22,591 nt of DNA, taken from NCBI GenBank assembly GCA_028278465.1, contig JANQEF010000162.1, positions 1 to 22,591 of the forward strand. The letters run 5' to 3'. The DNA is from Dehalococcoidia bacterium (GTDB lineage Bacteria; Chloroflexota; Dehalococcoidia; Lucifugimonadales; Lucifugimonadaceae). Below are positions 6,560 through 13,961 of this stretch, in pieces (position 1 is the first letter of the stretch; each line of letters starts with the position of its first letter). The notes under the pieces are model-generated. The model was given only the letters and a program-made list of their open reading frames with translations. It made no database searches and was not told where the DNA came from. Both the position numbers and the translations under genes were made by a program.

Positions 6560-9500
6560 CTAGTTCTTCGAGAACCAGAAAGAGCGTGGGCGGCGGAAAG
6601 GCCGGGTGAGGCGAGCCGTCCATTTGCCGGCGTTCGCCCGTGCGCCGTAGTCGCCGTGTTCGAGATAGACGAGGTCTTTCGGGCTGGCGAAGTTCATGAC
6701 GACGCCGAGGACGTCCGTGTCGCTGAGGTGGTCCATCGCCTCACGCAGGGACAGCTTCTTTGTGACGCCGGAGCGAGCAACGACGATGATTCCGCCGGCC
6801 TGCTTGGCGAGCGCGTTGGACTCGGCAAAGCCCAGCGTCGGCGGGCCGTCGATGATCACGAAGTCGTAGCGCTGGCGCACCTTTTCGAGTAGCACGCCTG
6901 TTGTCGGACGGGATATCAGCTCCACCGGCGGCACAAGGCTCTGGCCGGCGGGCAGCACATCAAGCTGGCCGTCCTCGGTCGTCTTGATGAACTCTTCCGG
7001 GTCGCGGTGCTGTGTCAGCGCATCTGCGAGGCCGGGCTCGTCCCCGAATTCGAGTATCTTCGATGCGTCCGGCTTCCTGAAGTTGGCATCGACCAGCAGC
7101 ACGCGCAGGCTCCTTAGCGCCAGGGCGCGTGCCAGGTTCACCGCCATCATCGTCTTACCCTCACGCGGCCTCGGGCTGGTGATAAGCAGCAGGCGCGAAC
7201 GGTTGTTCACCCTTCCCTGGACCTGCGTCGTAACCAGGTGAACAGCCTCGGAGAAGACAGATGTCGGGTCGTCCGTCACCTCCGGCGGGTGCGGGTTGCC
7301 TTTGGCCTGTCCAACGGGCAGCAGGCCCAGGCTCGGCACGGGCACGATGTCGCCGATGTCCTCGGACCTGCGGACCGTACGGTCTGTCAGTTCGAGGATG
7401 AGCGCGCCGATCAGTCCGAGGAGGAAGCCTCCAACTCCACCGGCCACAACCCGGATGTCGATCGGCGATGAGTTCCGGGGCGGAATCGCCTCGATCTCGG
7501 TGTCGACCAGCGCAACGCCGGTCTCCTGCGGACCGAGCAGCAGTATCTGCAGATCGCGCCTCACATCGAACAGGTCGTCGATCGCCGCCGTCTCAGCGGC
7601 CTCGACATCCGTCAACTGAGAGAGGATCGTCCGCAGCCGCGCCTCGGTCGACTGGGCGTTCTGCGCCGTCAGGTTCAGCTCGACGCTCTGCACCCGTGAG
7701 ATATCTTCAGCGGCGCTTGCCAGCGAGCCCTGCACAAGCTGCAGCCTCGAGGCAACGTCTCCGCCGTCTGTGATCGTCAGCAACTCACCCGCAGATGCTT
7801 TCGACTGCAGGTCGCTGACCATCGTCCTGACCGTGCCAAGCTCGGTGCGTGCCGACTCGAGGTCCCGCAGAGCGGAGCCGATCAGGACGGCTGGCAGGTT
7901 TCGCAGTGTCGCCGCCGTTTCGCTCATCCGGGAAGAACTCGAAGCGAAGATCGTCGCCGCGGAAGACAGGTCGTCGCTGTAGCGGCTCAACTGGCTTCCG
8001 AGCTGGCTGCCCACACCGGCTGCGGAGATGGCGTCGATGATCTGGCTGACGCTGATCATCGAGAGGCCGAGGTCTGTCAGGTCCATCGCCGCTGAATCGA
8101 GTGCGACGAGCGCCTCTTCGGCGCGGTCTGCGGTGTCGAGACCGGCGATGGTGGATTCCAGCGCCTGGCTCTCGATCAACGCGGCTGAAACCGACTCCTT
8201 GGATTGCCGTACTCGGCTCAGAAGCACATCGCTCGGAAGCGCTGATCCAACCTGCAGGTCCGCTGCAAGCTCATCCAGCAGTCTGGTGCCGGTCCTCAAC
8301 TGCGGCTCTATCGTCAGCAGGTTCGCTGACGACGGGGCCACCTGCAGCCGGACGTTCGTCCTCAGTGAGGCGACGATAGCTGCAGCCGAGGCCAGAGCGG
8401 ACTCGACGCCCTCAACATCTGCGACGAGTAGCTGGTCGCCCGCCGTGTTGCCGTTGAACCTGAACGAGATCAGGTCCAGCCTCTCGACCGTGCCGGCGAG
8501 GAGGTTCTCAACCTGTTCGAGATCGGCTTCCGGCCCGCTGGCGATGGCAGCTACGAGGGTGGCGGCCGAAAGCTCCAGGCTGTCGGCGGCGGTCTGCAGC
8601 AACCCTTCGGCGCTGACGATCTGCGCCAGGCCGCCCGAGTCGGTGACGCTCTGCCTGATCACGCCGAGTTCGGTGATGATTATCCGCAGGCTGGACGCCG
8701 TTGAGCTGAACTGGGTCAGCAGGCTCCTGCGGTCGGACTCCTCGACAAGCCCGGAGTCCAGCGCGAGCAAGAGCTCGCTGGCAAGCGAGGCGTTGATGCT
8801 GCTCAGCGCATCTACCTGGCTCACCAGCTGCTGCACAGCGTTGCGGTCGGTAGGCAGGATGCTGGTGTTGTTGCCGACGAGCCTCAGGCGGTTTTCGGCG
8901 TCGTTGATCGCCACGTTCGCGTCCACCAGGTCGGCGCGGCCGGCCGTGACGTCTGCGACCAGGCTTGCGTCTGCGTACTCAGACTGGATCGTCCGCACCG
9001 TGGCAAGGGACGAAGAGGTGAGAGCCCGGGCAGTGTCGGCAGATTCCCGGCCCGATCCGCCGGTGTTGCTCGTCAGCTCCTCCTCCAGCGCTGTCAGCCC
9101 AAGTGAAGCGGTCTGGAGGCGGGCCGATGCGGCTTCGAGCTCTGATGTGAGCCCTTCGACCGAAGGTGGGTCAGCGAACTGCGAGAGGTCCAGCAGAGCG
9201 ATCTGCGAGATGCTCGACTCGATGGCCTGTTCGACGCGGTCTATGTCGCCGGTGAACAGCTGTTCGACGACTAGCTTGAGGCGAGCCGATGTGAGCTCCG
9301 GCTGCGATGCATCGCCGATCCGCTGGTCGATAGCCGCTATCGCATCCTGGGTCGCTGCGAGTTTCTGGTCTCTCAGGAACTGCTGATAGGCAGAGACGAT
9401 GGAGTCTGTGCGGAGCCGCGCCACATCGGGCGCCGGTGCTTCGGCAAACACGATAACCAGGTTCGAGCCCGGCACCTGCGAGACCCTGACATCCGCGGCG

Positions 9501-9877
9501 AGTATGCGCGCTGACTCATCGAGCAGCTGCTCGTCCGTCACCAGTGGCGCGCCGGAGGCTTCGAGGATGTTGTTCACCGCTCGGCCCATCACTTCGGAGC
9601 TCTGGATCACCTCGATGTGCGTCTGCACGCTCTGGGTGCCGTCGCCGGTGAGAATCTGGAGCGCGGTGAGCGTCTCCGAGCCGTCAACTCTCGGCTGGTC
9701 TTCGATGCGAAGGGTCGCGCCCGCGACGAAGTGGCCTTCGTCACTCGATTCGGCGCCATCAAGCACGACGGCGCCGATGCCCGCGAGTAGGGCGCCGAGC
9801 GTGGTAACGACTATTAGCCACCGACGCCGCCATAGCGCGCGTGCGTACGGTGCCAGCTTTAGTTCGTCTTGTTCCAT
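6560..9877 (-). CDS. Wzz/Wzc-like polysaccharide co-polymerase fused to BY-kinase-type ATPase
   Basis: A 1105-residue protein. The N-terminal Wzz-type membrane segment is at about residues 20-37, after the Arg-rich stretch RALWRRRWLIV. An exceptionally long Ala/Ser/Leu-rich, probably coiled-coil, extracytoplasmic part runs from about 40 to 808. The second membrane helix (about 810-830, VVAGGVGGFLLGLIGALILEL) leads into a cytoplasmic P-loop ATPase. It has Walker A SPRPREGKT (about 901-909), Walker A' VLLVDANFRKPD and Walker B FVIIDGPP. Wzc-type proteins control chain length and export of capsule/EPS and autophosphorylate on C-terminal tyrosines. Here Walker A' has Asn where the second Asp of DxDxR is usual, and only two Tyr lie near the C-terminus (LVYLEHGDY), so kinase activity is uncertain. 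The start ATG has a poor ribosome site. It heads the second transcription block after the 324-base gap. Confidence 0.9.
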   Translation of the reverse strand: MEQDELKLAPYARALWRRRWLIVVTTLGALLAGIGAVVLDGAESSDEGHFVAGATLRIEDQPRVDGSETLTALQILTGDGTQSVQTHIEVIQSSEVMGRAVNNILEASGAPLVTDEQLLDESARILAADVRVSQVPGSNLVIVFAEAPAPDVARLRTDSIVSAYQQFLRDQKLAATQDAIAAIDQRIGDASQPELTSARLKLVVEQLFTGDIDRVEQAIESSISQIALLDLSQFADPPSVEGLTSELEAASARLQTASLGLTALEEELTSNTGGSGRESADTARALTSSSLATVRTIQSEYADASLVADVTAGRADLVDANVAINDAENRLRLVGNNTSILPTDRNAVQQLVSQVDALSSINASLASELLLALDSGLVEESDRRSLLTQFSSTASSLRIIITELGVIRQSVTDSGGLAQIVSAEGLLQTAADSLELSAATLVAAIASGPEADLEQVENLLAGTVERLDLISFRFNGNTAGDQLLVADVEGVESALASAAAIVASLRTNVRLQVAPSSANLLTIEPQLRTGTRLLDELAADLQVGSALPSDVLLSRVRQSKESVSAALIESQALESTIAGLDTADRAEEALVALDSAAMDLTDLGLSMISVSQIIDAISAAGVGSQLGSQLSRYSDDLSSAATIFASSSSRMSETAATLRNLPAVLIGSALRDLESARTELGTVRTMVSDLQSKASAGELLTITDGGDVASRLQLVQGSLASAAEDISRVQSVELNLTAQNAQSTEARLRTILSQLTDVEAAETAAIDDLFDVRRDLQILLLGPQETGVALVDTEIEAIPPRNSSPIDIRVVAGGVGGFLLGLIGALILELTDRTVRRSEDIGDIVPVPSLGLLPVGQAKGNPHPPEVTDDPTSVFSEAVHLVTTQVQGRVNNRSRLLLITSPRPREGKTMMAVNLARALALRSLRVLLVDANFRKPDASKILEFGDEPGLADALTQHRDPEEFIKTTEDGQLDVLPAGQSLVPPVELISRPTTGVLLEKVRQRYDFVIIDGPPTLGFAESNALAKQAGGIIVVARSGVTKKLSLREAMDHLSDTDVLGVVMNFASPKDLVYLEHGDYGARANAGKWTARLTRPFRRPRSFWFSKN

Positions 9878-9970
9878 ACTTCAGTGCAGATGCGGCGATG
9901 GGCGGAAAATGCCGATCTTTCTAACTTAGCCGCCACTCCTTCGCCGGGTACGTAGCCAGTGGGTTTGACG

Positions 9971-9987
9971 GTATGGACCAATGGGCT
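9971..9987 (-). promoter_or_regulatory. Possible operator/promoter motif upstream of the Wzz-like gene
   Basis: The minus strand reads AGCCCATTGGTCCATAC, about 95 bases before the Wzz-like start. It closely resembles AGCCCAATTGGTCTATATAC at 3935-3954 before the NTase cassette. A related CAATGGGC element lies in opposite orientation at 10047-10054, and CAATGG recurs near 10003. Shared control of the two genes is possible but unproven. Confidence 0.25.
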
Positions 9988-10041
9988 CGCCAGCCGCCTG
10001 ACTCAATGGTGGCCTGAGGCTCCAAAAGTCCGATGCAGGCG

Positions 10042-10058
10042 AGACGCCCATTGCGTCT
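10042..10058 (-). repeat. Inverted repeat AGACGC-N5-GCGTCT in the leader region
   Basis: A perfect 6-base inverted repeat with a 5-base spacer. A second one (CTGA-GCGT-TCAG, 10057-10068) overlaps it by two bases, so the two stems would compete in RNA. It could be an operator palindrome or part of a structured leader of the Wzz-like transcript. Confidence 0.35.
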
Positions 10059-10148
10059 GAGCGTTCAGCGCCAACACGGTTCCGGGCCTCTCTTTTTGCG
10101 AGGCAACAGAACGTTATTCCGGGAACAGGCGCTTGAAGTGCGATTTCC

Positions 10149-10164
10149 TATCCGGAAACGGATA
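10149..10164. repeat. Inverted repeat TATCCG-GAAA-CGGATA
   Basis: A perfect 6-base stem with a 4-base loop. The loop is GAAA, a stable GNRA tetraloop, if transcribed from the plus strand, and TTTC from the minus strand. No U-tract follows on the minus strand. It may be a secondary terminator, an RNA-processing site or a protein-binding palindrome. Confidence 0.35.
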
Positions 10165-10178
10165 CGGCAGCGGTGAAA

Positions 10179-10192
10179 GGCTCAACTGAGCC
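10179..10192 (-). terminator. Probable weak intrinsic terminator of the upstream operon
   Basis: The minus strand reads GGCTCAGTTGAGCC followed by TTTC, ten bases past the TAG of the UDP-sugar dehydrogenase gene. The stem is GC-rich and perfect, but the U-tract is only three bases. An alternative stem (AGCCG-N5-CGGCT, 10189-10203) reaches into the stop codon and shares its bases, so the two are mutually exclusive. Confidence 0.45.
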
Positions 10193-10201
10193 GCAGAACG
10201 G

Positions 10202-11491
10202 CTAGAGGACCTCGATGTTGGCGTACCTGTCCTGCAGGTCACGGGTTGCGTTCCTGGTGTCGAACACGGCCCGCGAGCTCTTCACCACCTGCTCGTAGTC
10301 GATCGTGGAGTGGTCCGTAACGATCACCACGCAATCGGCTTCACCGAGCCACTCTTCAGTCAGAGCCTCAGAGCGGTGCTCGCGGACGCCGATCTCGATC
10401 GACTCGACGTGCGGATCGTGGTACGCAACGCCTGCCCCGCGGGATTCGAGCAGTTCGATGATGTCCAGCGCAGGTGACTCACGCACATCGCCAACGTCCT
10501 TCTTGTAGGCGACGCCGAGCACCCTGATCTTCGAGCCGTTAAGGCTCTTCTTGTCATCGTTGAGGATGCGGCCGATGCGGTCCACGACGTAGTCCGGCAT
10601 ACGGGAGTTGATCCTGCCGGCCTGGTCGATGAAACCGGTCTCAAAGCCCTCCTGGCGCGCCCGCCAGGACAGGTAGCTCGGGTCCACCGGGATGCAGTGG
10701 CCGCCCAGTCCGGGACCGGGATAGAAGGGCATGAAGCCGAAGGGCTTTGTGCTGGCGGCCTCGATCACCTTCCACATGTTGATGCCCATGCCGTTGGCGA
10801 TCACGGCCAGCTCGTTCACGAGGCCGATGTTCACTGCGCGGAAGGTGTTCTCAAGCAGCTTCGCCATCTCGGCCTCGCGCGTGGAGCCGACGGCCACCAC
10901 CTTCGGGAAGACGGTCTCGTAGTAGGCGACGCCCTTCTCGGCAGAGGCGTCGTTGATGCCTCCAACCACCTTCGGGATGTCACGTACCGCGTACGTCGTG
11001 TTGCCGGGATCGATGCGCTCGGGCGAGAAGGCCAGGTAGAAGTCTTCGCCCGCCTTCATCCCGTTACGCTCGAGCACCGGTGCGATCAGCTCTTCTGTGG
11101 CGCCCGGGTAGACCGTGCTTTCCAACACGACGGTCTGCCCCTTCGTGATGATCGGAGCGATGCTCTCGGCCGCCGAGGTGACGAACGACACGTCAGGGTC
11201 CCTGCTCTTGCCGAGCGGGGTCGGAACGCAGATGCTTATCGCCTCGACGTCAGACAGGCTGGCAAACCTGGTCGTCGGTACGAAGCGCCCTGCATCGACG
11301 GCCACGGCCAGCCGCTCGGAAGACACATCTTCGATGTCCGAGACGCCTTTTGCCAGGCTGTCTATGCGCCTGCTGTTGATGTCGACACCGGTGACGGTCA
11401 CGCCCGCCTCGGCGAACTCCATCGCAAGAGGGAGGCCGACGTAGCCGAGACCAACGATGCCGACTGTCGAAACGCCGTTAGCTTTTTGCAT
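10202..11491 (-). CDS. UDP-N-acetyl-hexosamine 6-dehydrogenase family protein (WbpA/WbpO type nucleotide sugar dehydrogenase)
   Basis: I choose the ATG at 11491 (429 residues) because GGCGGA lies about 8 bases upstream; a start at 11512 would add seven residues and lacks such a site. The NAD-binding motif GLGYVG is at residues 14-19. The middle domain carries STVYPG and FSPERIDPGN, and the catalytic cysteine is Cys266 in PGPGLGGHCIPVDP. The GGHCIPVDP form is typical of the branch oxidising UDP-GlcNAc, UDP-ManNAc or UDP-GalNAc to the uronic acid, unlike the GGSCLPKD of UDP-glucose dehydrogenase seen in the second dehydrogenase of this locus. It overlaps the deacetylase gene by 14 bases and is the last gene before the hairpin-rich gap. 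The precise HexNAc epimer cannot be told from sequence. Confidence 0.88.
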   Translation of the reverse strand: MQKANGVSTVGIVGLGYVGLPLAMEFAEAGVTVTGVDINSRRIDSLAKGVSDIEDVSSERLAVAVDAGRFVPTTRFASLSDVEAISICVPTPLGKSRDPDVSFVTSAAESIAPIITKGQTVVLESTVYPGATEELIAPVLERNGMKAGEDFYLAFSPERIDPGNTTYAVRDIPKVVGGINDASAEKGVAYYETVFPKVVAVGSTREAEMAKLLENTFRAVNIGLVNELAVIANGMGINMWKVIEAASTKPFGFMPFYPGPGLGGHCIPVDPSYLSWRARQEGFETGFIDQAGRINSRMPDYVVDRIGRILNDDKKSLNGSKIRVLGVAYKKDVGDVRESPALDIIELLESRGAGVAYHDPHVESIEIGVREHRSEALTEEWLGEADCVVIVTDHSTIDYEQVVKSSRAVFDTRNATRDLQDRYANIEVL

Positions 11492-12449
11492 GTATCGGTT
11501 CCGCCTTCGCAACCGCAGGTCCCATCACCTGCTCTGCCACTTCCGTCATCGTTCTGCTCTGGATCAGGCCAGAGTCGTTCAGGCGCTTGTACTCCTGGAA
11601 TATGCGCTCGAGCCCGCCCAGCAGGTTCTCAGGGTCGCTGGCGATGTTGAACGGGTGAGTCCAGAGGTGGAATATGCCCACGGAACTTGCCGCTTTACGC
11701 ATTGTGCGCATCGACTTCCGCACCCTTGCGCCTATCGGCACATACTTCGCCCACCCTGTGCGGTGCAGGTAGCTGTAGCTGGCAGGGATGTTGACGATGC
11801 CGTTTTCGTTCGTCGCCTGCACGACCGGCGCAGCGGTGGGCATGAAGTGGTCCGCCAGCCGCGCGATGCGCTTTCCGATCGTCCCCGGAACCCTCCACGT
11901 CCATGACGGCGCCACGCCGCGGTACGAGGTGAAGCCGTTGCGGGCCAGCACGTCCAGGTAGCCGACCTCGTTCCGGGGGTACACGAACGACTTCAGTTCG
12001 ATATCTCTCTCGCCCGCAACCGCCTTCGAAGCCTTGAGCTCGTGGTCGAAGCCTTCCGGGCTGGACCCGGGCCTGCCCATGATCATGTGGGTGTAGTTGT
12101 GTGAGCCGATCTCCTGCGGCACCGCGCATGAGCGGATCTGCTCGACGATGTCCGGCGCGTGCCAGAAGTGGTCTTCTCCCGCGCTCCTCCACTGGAAATG
12201 ACCGTTGTGGGAAGCGCCGTTGACCGAAGCAGGCTCCGGCTCGCCATCTGCCAGCATCAGCTTGCCGACCACCGCCCAGGTGCCGCGGATCTCGTAGCGC
12301 TCGAACAGCCTCAGCAGCCGTTCGACAACATAGCGAGTCCGGTCGAACTCGCCTTCGTGGCTCGCGTAACCACCCTGGTGGACCGAGCCCCAGGCCAGTT
12401 CGGTGTCCAGCGAAAAGACGAAGCTGCCGTTTCCGCCCTGCTGTGTCAT
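11478..12449 (-). CDS. Polysaccharide deacetylase (NodB homology, CE4-type)
   Basis: A 323-residue cytoplasmic-looking protein without a signal peptide. Motif 1 is FSLDTELAWG (Asp15 and Glu17), motif 2 is GSHNYTH (His117 and His121, the metal ligands), and motif 3 is FVYPRNEVGY. These fit the metal-dependent CE4 fold that removes N- or O-acetyl groups from sugars. The DTE in place of DD and absence of an export signal match the subgroup found within polysaccharide clusters, which may act on lipid-linked or nucleotide-linked sugars inside the cell. The ATG follows a GGGAG ribosome site 7 bases upstream. The gene sits 67 bases after the Wzy-like gene and overlaps the UDP-sugar dehydrogenase gene. 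Confidence 0.85.
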   Translation of the reverse strand: MTQQGGNGSFVFSLDTELAWGSVHQGGYASHEGEFDRTRYVVERLLRLFERYEIRGTWAVVGKLMLADGEPEPASVNGASHNGHFQWRSAGEDHFWHAPDIVEQIRSCAVPQEIGSHNYTHMIMGRPGSSPEGFDHELKASKAVAGERDIELKSFVYPRNEVGYLDVLARNGFTSYRGVAPSWTWRVPGTIGKRIARLADHFMPTAAPVVQATNENGIVNIPASYSYLHRTGWAKYVPIGARVRKSMRTMRKAASSVGIFHLWTHPFNIASDPENLLGGLERIFQEYKRLNDSGLIQSRTMTEVAEQVMGPAVAKAEPIHAKS

Positions 12450-12516
12450 GTTCAGTCTCCCGTGGAAGCCGCGCTACTGCGGCGCCTTGCGGTAAGCGAT
12501 CTACAGATAACTGTGA

Positions 12517-13881
12517 CTAGCCGGTGACGCTCGCCGCCACGGGACTTGCCGCAGTCTTGGCTGGAGCATCGACGCCATCAGGTGGCGTCTCCTGCGTGCG
12601 GCGGACGGTTCGAGCAGCTGCGATCAGGAAGAACAGGAACGGCAGCACAATGGTCCTCTGCCTGGCAAGCAGGCCGAAGTTGCCGAGCGTTCCAACGGCG
12701 ATCACCGCCAGCAAGATGAATACGATCGACGCGATCACCATGGGGTTCTGCGTTTCGGTCCTCAGGCTGCGGACGAGCCTGCCTGAAGTGATGAACAGGA
12801 TGCCCGCCAGCAGAACGCCATCGAGAGACTGCATCAGCGCCGCAATGTTGTGCGCCTCCCACGGGAACGGCCGGAACAGCACCGTGATGAAGACCTCGGG
12901 GATCCACGTAGGCGTTCCGACCGCCGGCGGGTTGAAGTTAGATCCGGTGCCGCCCTCTTCGAATACGGCCGATGATTGCTCGGTGATGACGTCGAGCACC
13001 GCGTTCACTGAGAGTTCCTCGATGCCTAGGAATGACGTCGCGCTGCCGATCATGGCGAATCCGACGAGGAGTACGAGCGGCGCTCCGATGAGCTGGATGG
13101 TGAACGCTTTCTTGTTCTGTGACGGACGCCTGAGCAGGAACGCCGTGATGAACGAAACCGTTGCGATAAGGCCGATCTCGGGCCTGACGATAAATGCCAG
13201 CGAGATGCTGAGGACGGCGACCCAAAGGCCCAGCAGCCTTGACTGCACGATGAAGACCACCGCTCCCCAAACACCGATGCCCATCGCCATGATCACGACC
13301 AGGTCTTTGCCGAGTCCGGTCGGCCAGTAGAGCAGCGCCGGGTAGAAGAAGATCAGCAGCGCGAAGAGCTTCCGGTTTCCTGATGGAAACGCCACCGTGA
13401 AGGCCCGGTAGAAAAACACAGCGCCAAGGAAGGCCATAAAGCCGCTCAACAGGAATGCGCCGTAGAAGGTCGTCCCGATGACGGCGTATATCGAGCCGAC
13501 GATCATCTGGATCGCAGGCGTGCCGACGCCGAATCCCTCGAACGCCGCACCGAACTCACCTGCCCGTATCTGGTTGGCGATCCCCTGGCCGATCAGGTCG
13601 AAGAAGTTGATGTCTCCGTCGCCGCCGTACAGGTTCAGGTTGACGAACAGGCGGAACGAAGCGCCGAATATCCTGGCCAGGAGGGCGAATATGAGGATGT
13701 TCCTGAGGAACGACCGGTCTTCCGCCGGCACCAGCCGAGGCAGGAAGATCAGTGTGAAGAGCGCCCCGGCGGCGCCGATCACGATCACCCCCCCGACGGT
13801 GTCGTAGGGCAGCAACACAAGAGCCACGCTGGCCAGCACGGCGAGCGCGACCACCGAGGTCTGCAGAATGCGGTCAGTCAT
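12517..13881 (-). CDS. Multi-pass membrane protein, probable Wzy-like polysaccharide polymerase
   Basis: The frame is open to 14346, but that part lies inside the acyltransferase gene in another frame. I use the ATG at 13881 (454 residues), whose product begins MTDRILQTSVVALAVL and goes straight into a membrane helix. About ten hydrophobic segments are visible, with longer polar loops at about residues 80-110 and 290-340, and a disordered Ala/Pro C-terminus. Motifs such as FRPFPWEAHN and GNFGLLARQRT resemble those of putative O-antigen/EPS polymerases. Wzy joins repeat units on the outer face of the membrane. Wzy proteins diverge greatly, so the call rests on topology and on neighbours (Wzz-like regulator, glycosyltransferases). 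A glycosyltransferase-type membrane protein is the alternative. No flippase (Wzx) is in the window. Confidence 0.65.
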   Translation of the reverse strand: MTDRILQTSVVALAVLASVALVLLPYDTVGGVIVIGAAGALFTLIFLPRLVPAEDRSFLRNILIFALLARIFGASFRLFVNLNLYGGDGDINFFDLIGQGIANQIRAGEFGAAFEGFGVGTPAIQMIVGSIYAVIGTTFYGAFLLSGFMAFLGAVFFYRAFTVAFPSGNRKLFALLIFFYPALLYWPTGLGKDLVVIMAMGIGVWGAVVFIVQSRLLGLWVAVLSISLAFIVRPEIGLIATVSFITAFLLRRPSQNKKAFTIQLIGAPLVLLVGFAMIGSATSFLGIEELSVNAVLDVITEQSSAVFEEGGTGSNFNPPAVGTPTWIPEVFITVLFRPFPWEAHNIAALMQSLDGVLLAGILFITSGRLVRSLRTETQNPMVIASIVFILLAVIAVGTLGNFGLLARQRTIVLPFLFFLIAAARTVRRTQETPPDGVDAPAKTAASPVAASVTG

Positions 13882-13961
13882 CTCTGTCTTGCCATTCCCG
13901 CCCCTGTACGGGTCAGCAGTCCGACGAACGCCTGCTTGTTCGACTACGTGAGTCGCCGGAG

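Larger units (their letters stand above)
9878..10201. other. 324-base intergenic region between the two transcription blocks
   Basis: No convincing gene is present. The region holds a hairpin just after the dehydrogenase stop, further perfect inverted repeats at 10149-10164, 10086-10104, 10057-10068 and 10042-10058, and a string at 9971-9987 shared with the region before the NTase gene. It presumably carries the terminator of the upstream operon and the promoter and leader of the Wzz-like gene. I could not place a confident -35/-10 pair, and the layout matches no riboswitch family I recognise. Confidence 0.6.

Noticed and set aside
8028..9386. 452-codon open frame on the plus strand
   Set aside because: Antisense to the long extracytoplasmic region of the Wzz-like protein. 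Its Ser/Arg/Ala-rich product mirrors that gene's codon bias and has no motif.
9926..10051. 41-codon minus-strand ORF in the 324-base gap, considered as a lasso precursor
   Set aside because: It has no ribosome site and no Asp/Glu at position 7-9 after a plausible Gly1, and its Arg-rich end looks like chance. It is also separated from the cassette by two large genes.
10020..10110. Possible c-di-GMP riboswitch before the Wzz-like gene
   Set aside because: Export genes are often c-di-GMP controlled and there are several stems, but I could not find the conserved GEMM core (the GGGCAAACC and GGGACGCAAAGCC-type segments).
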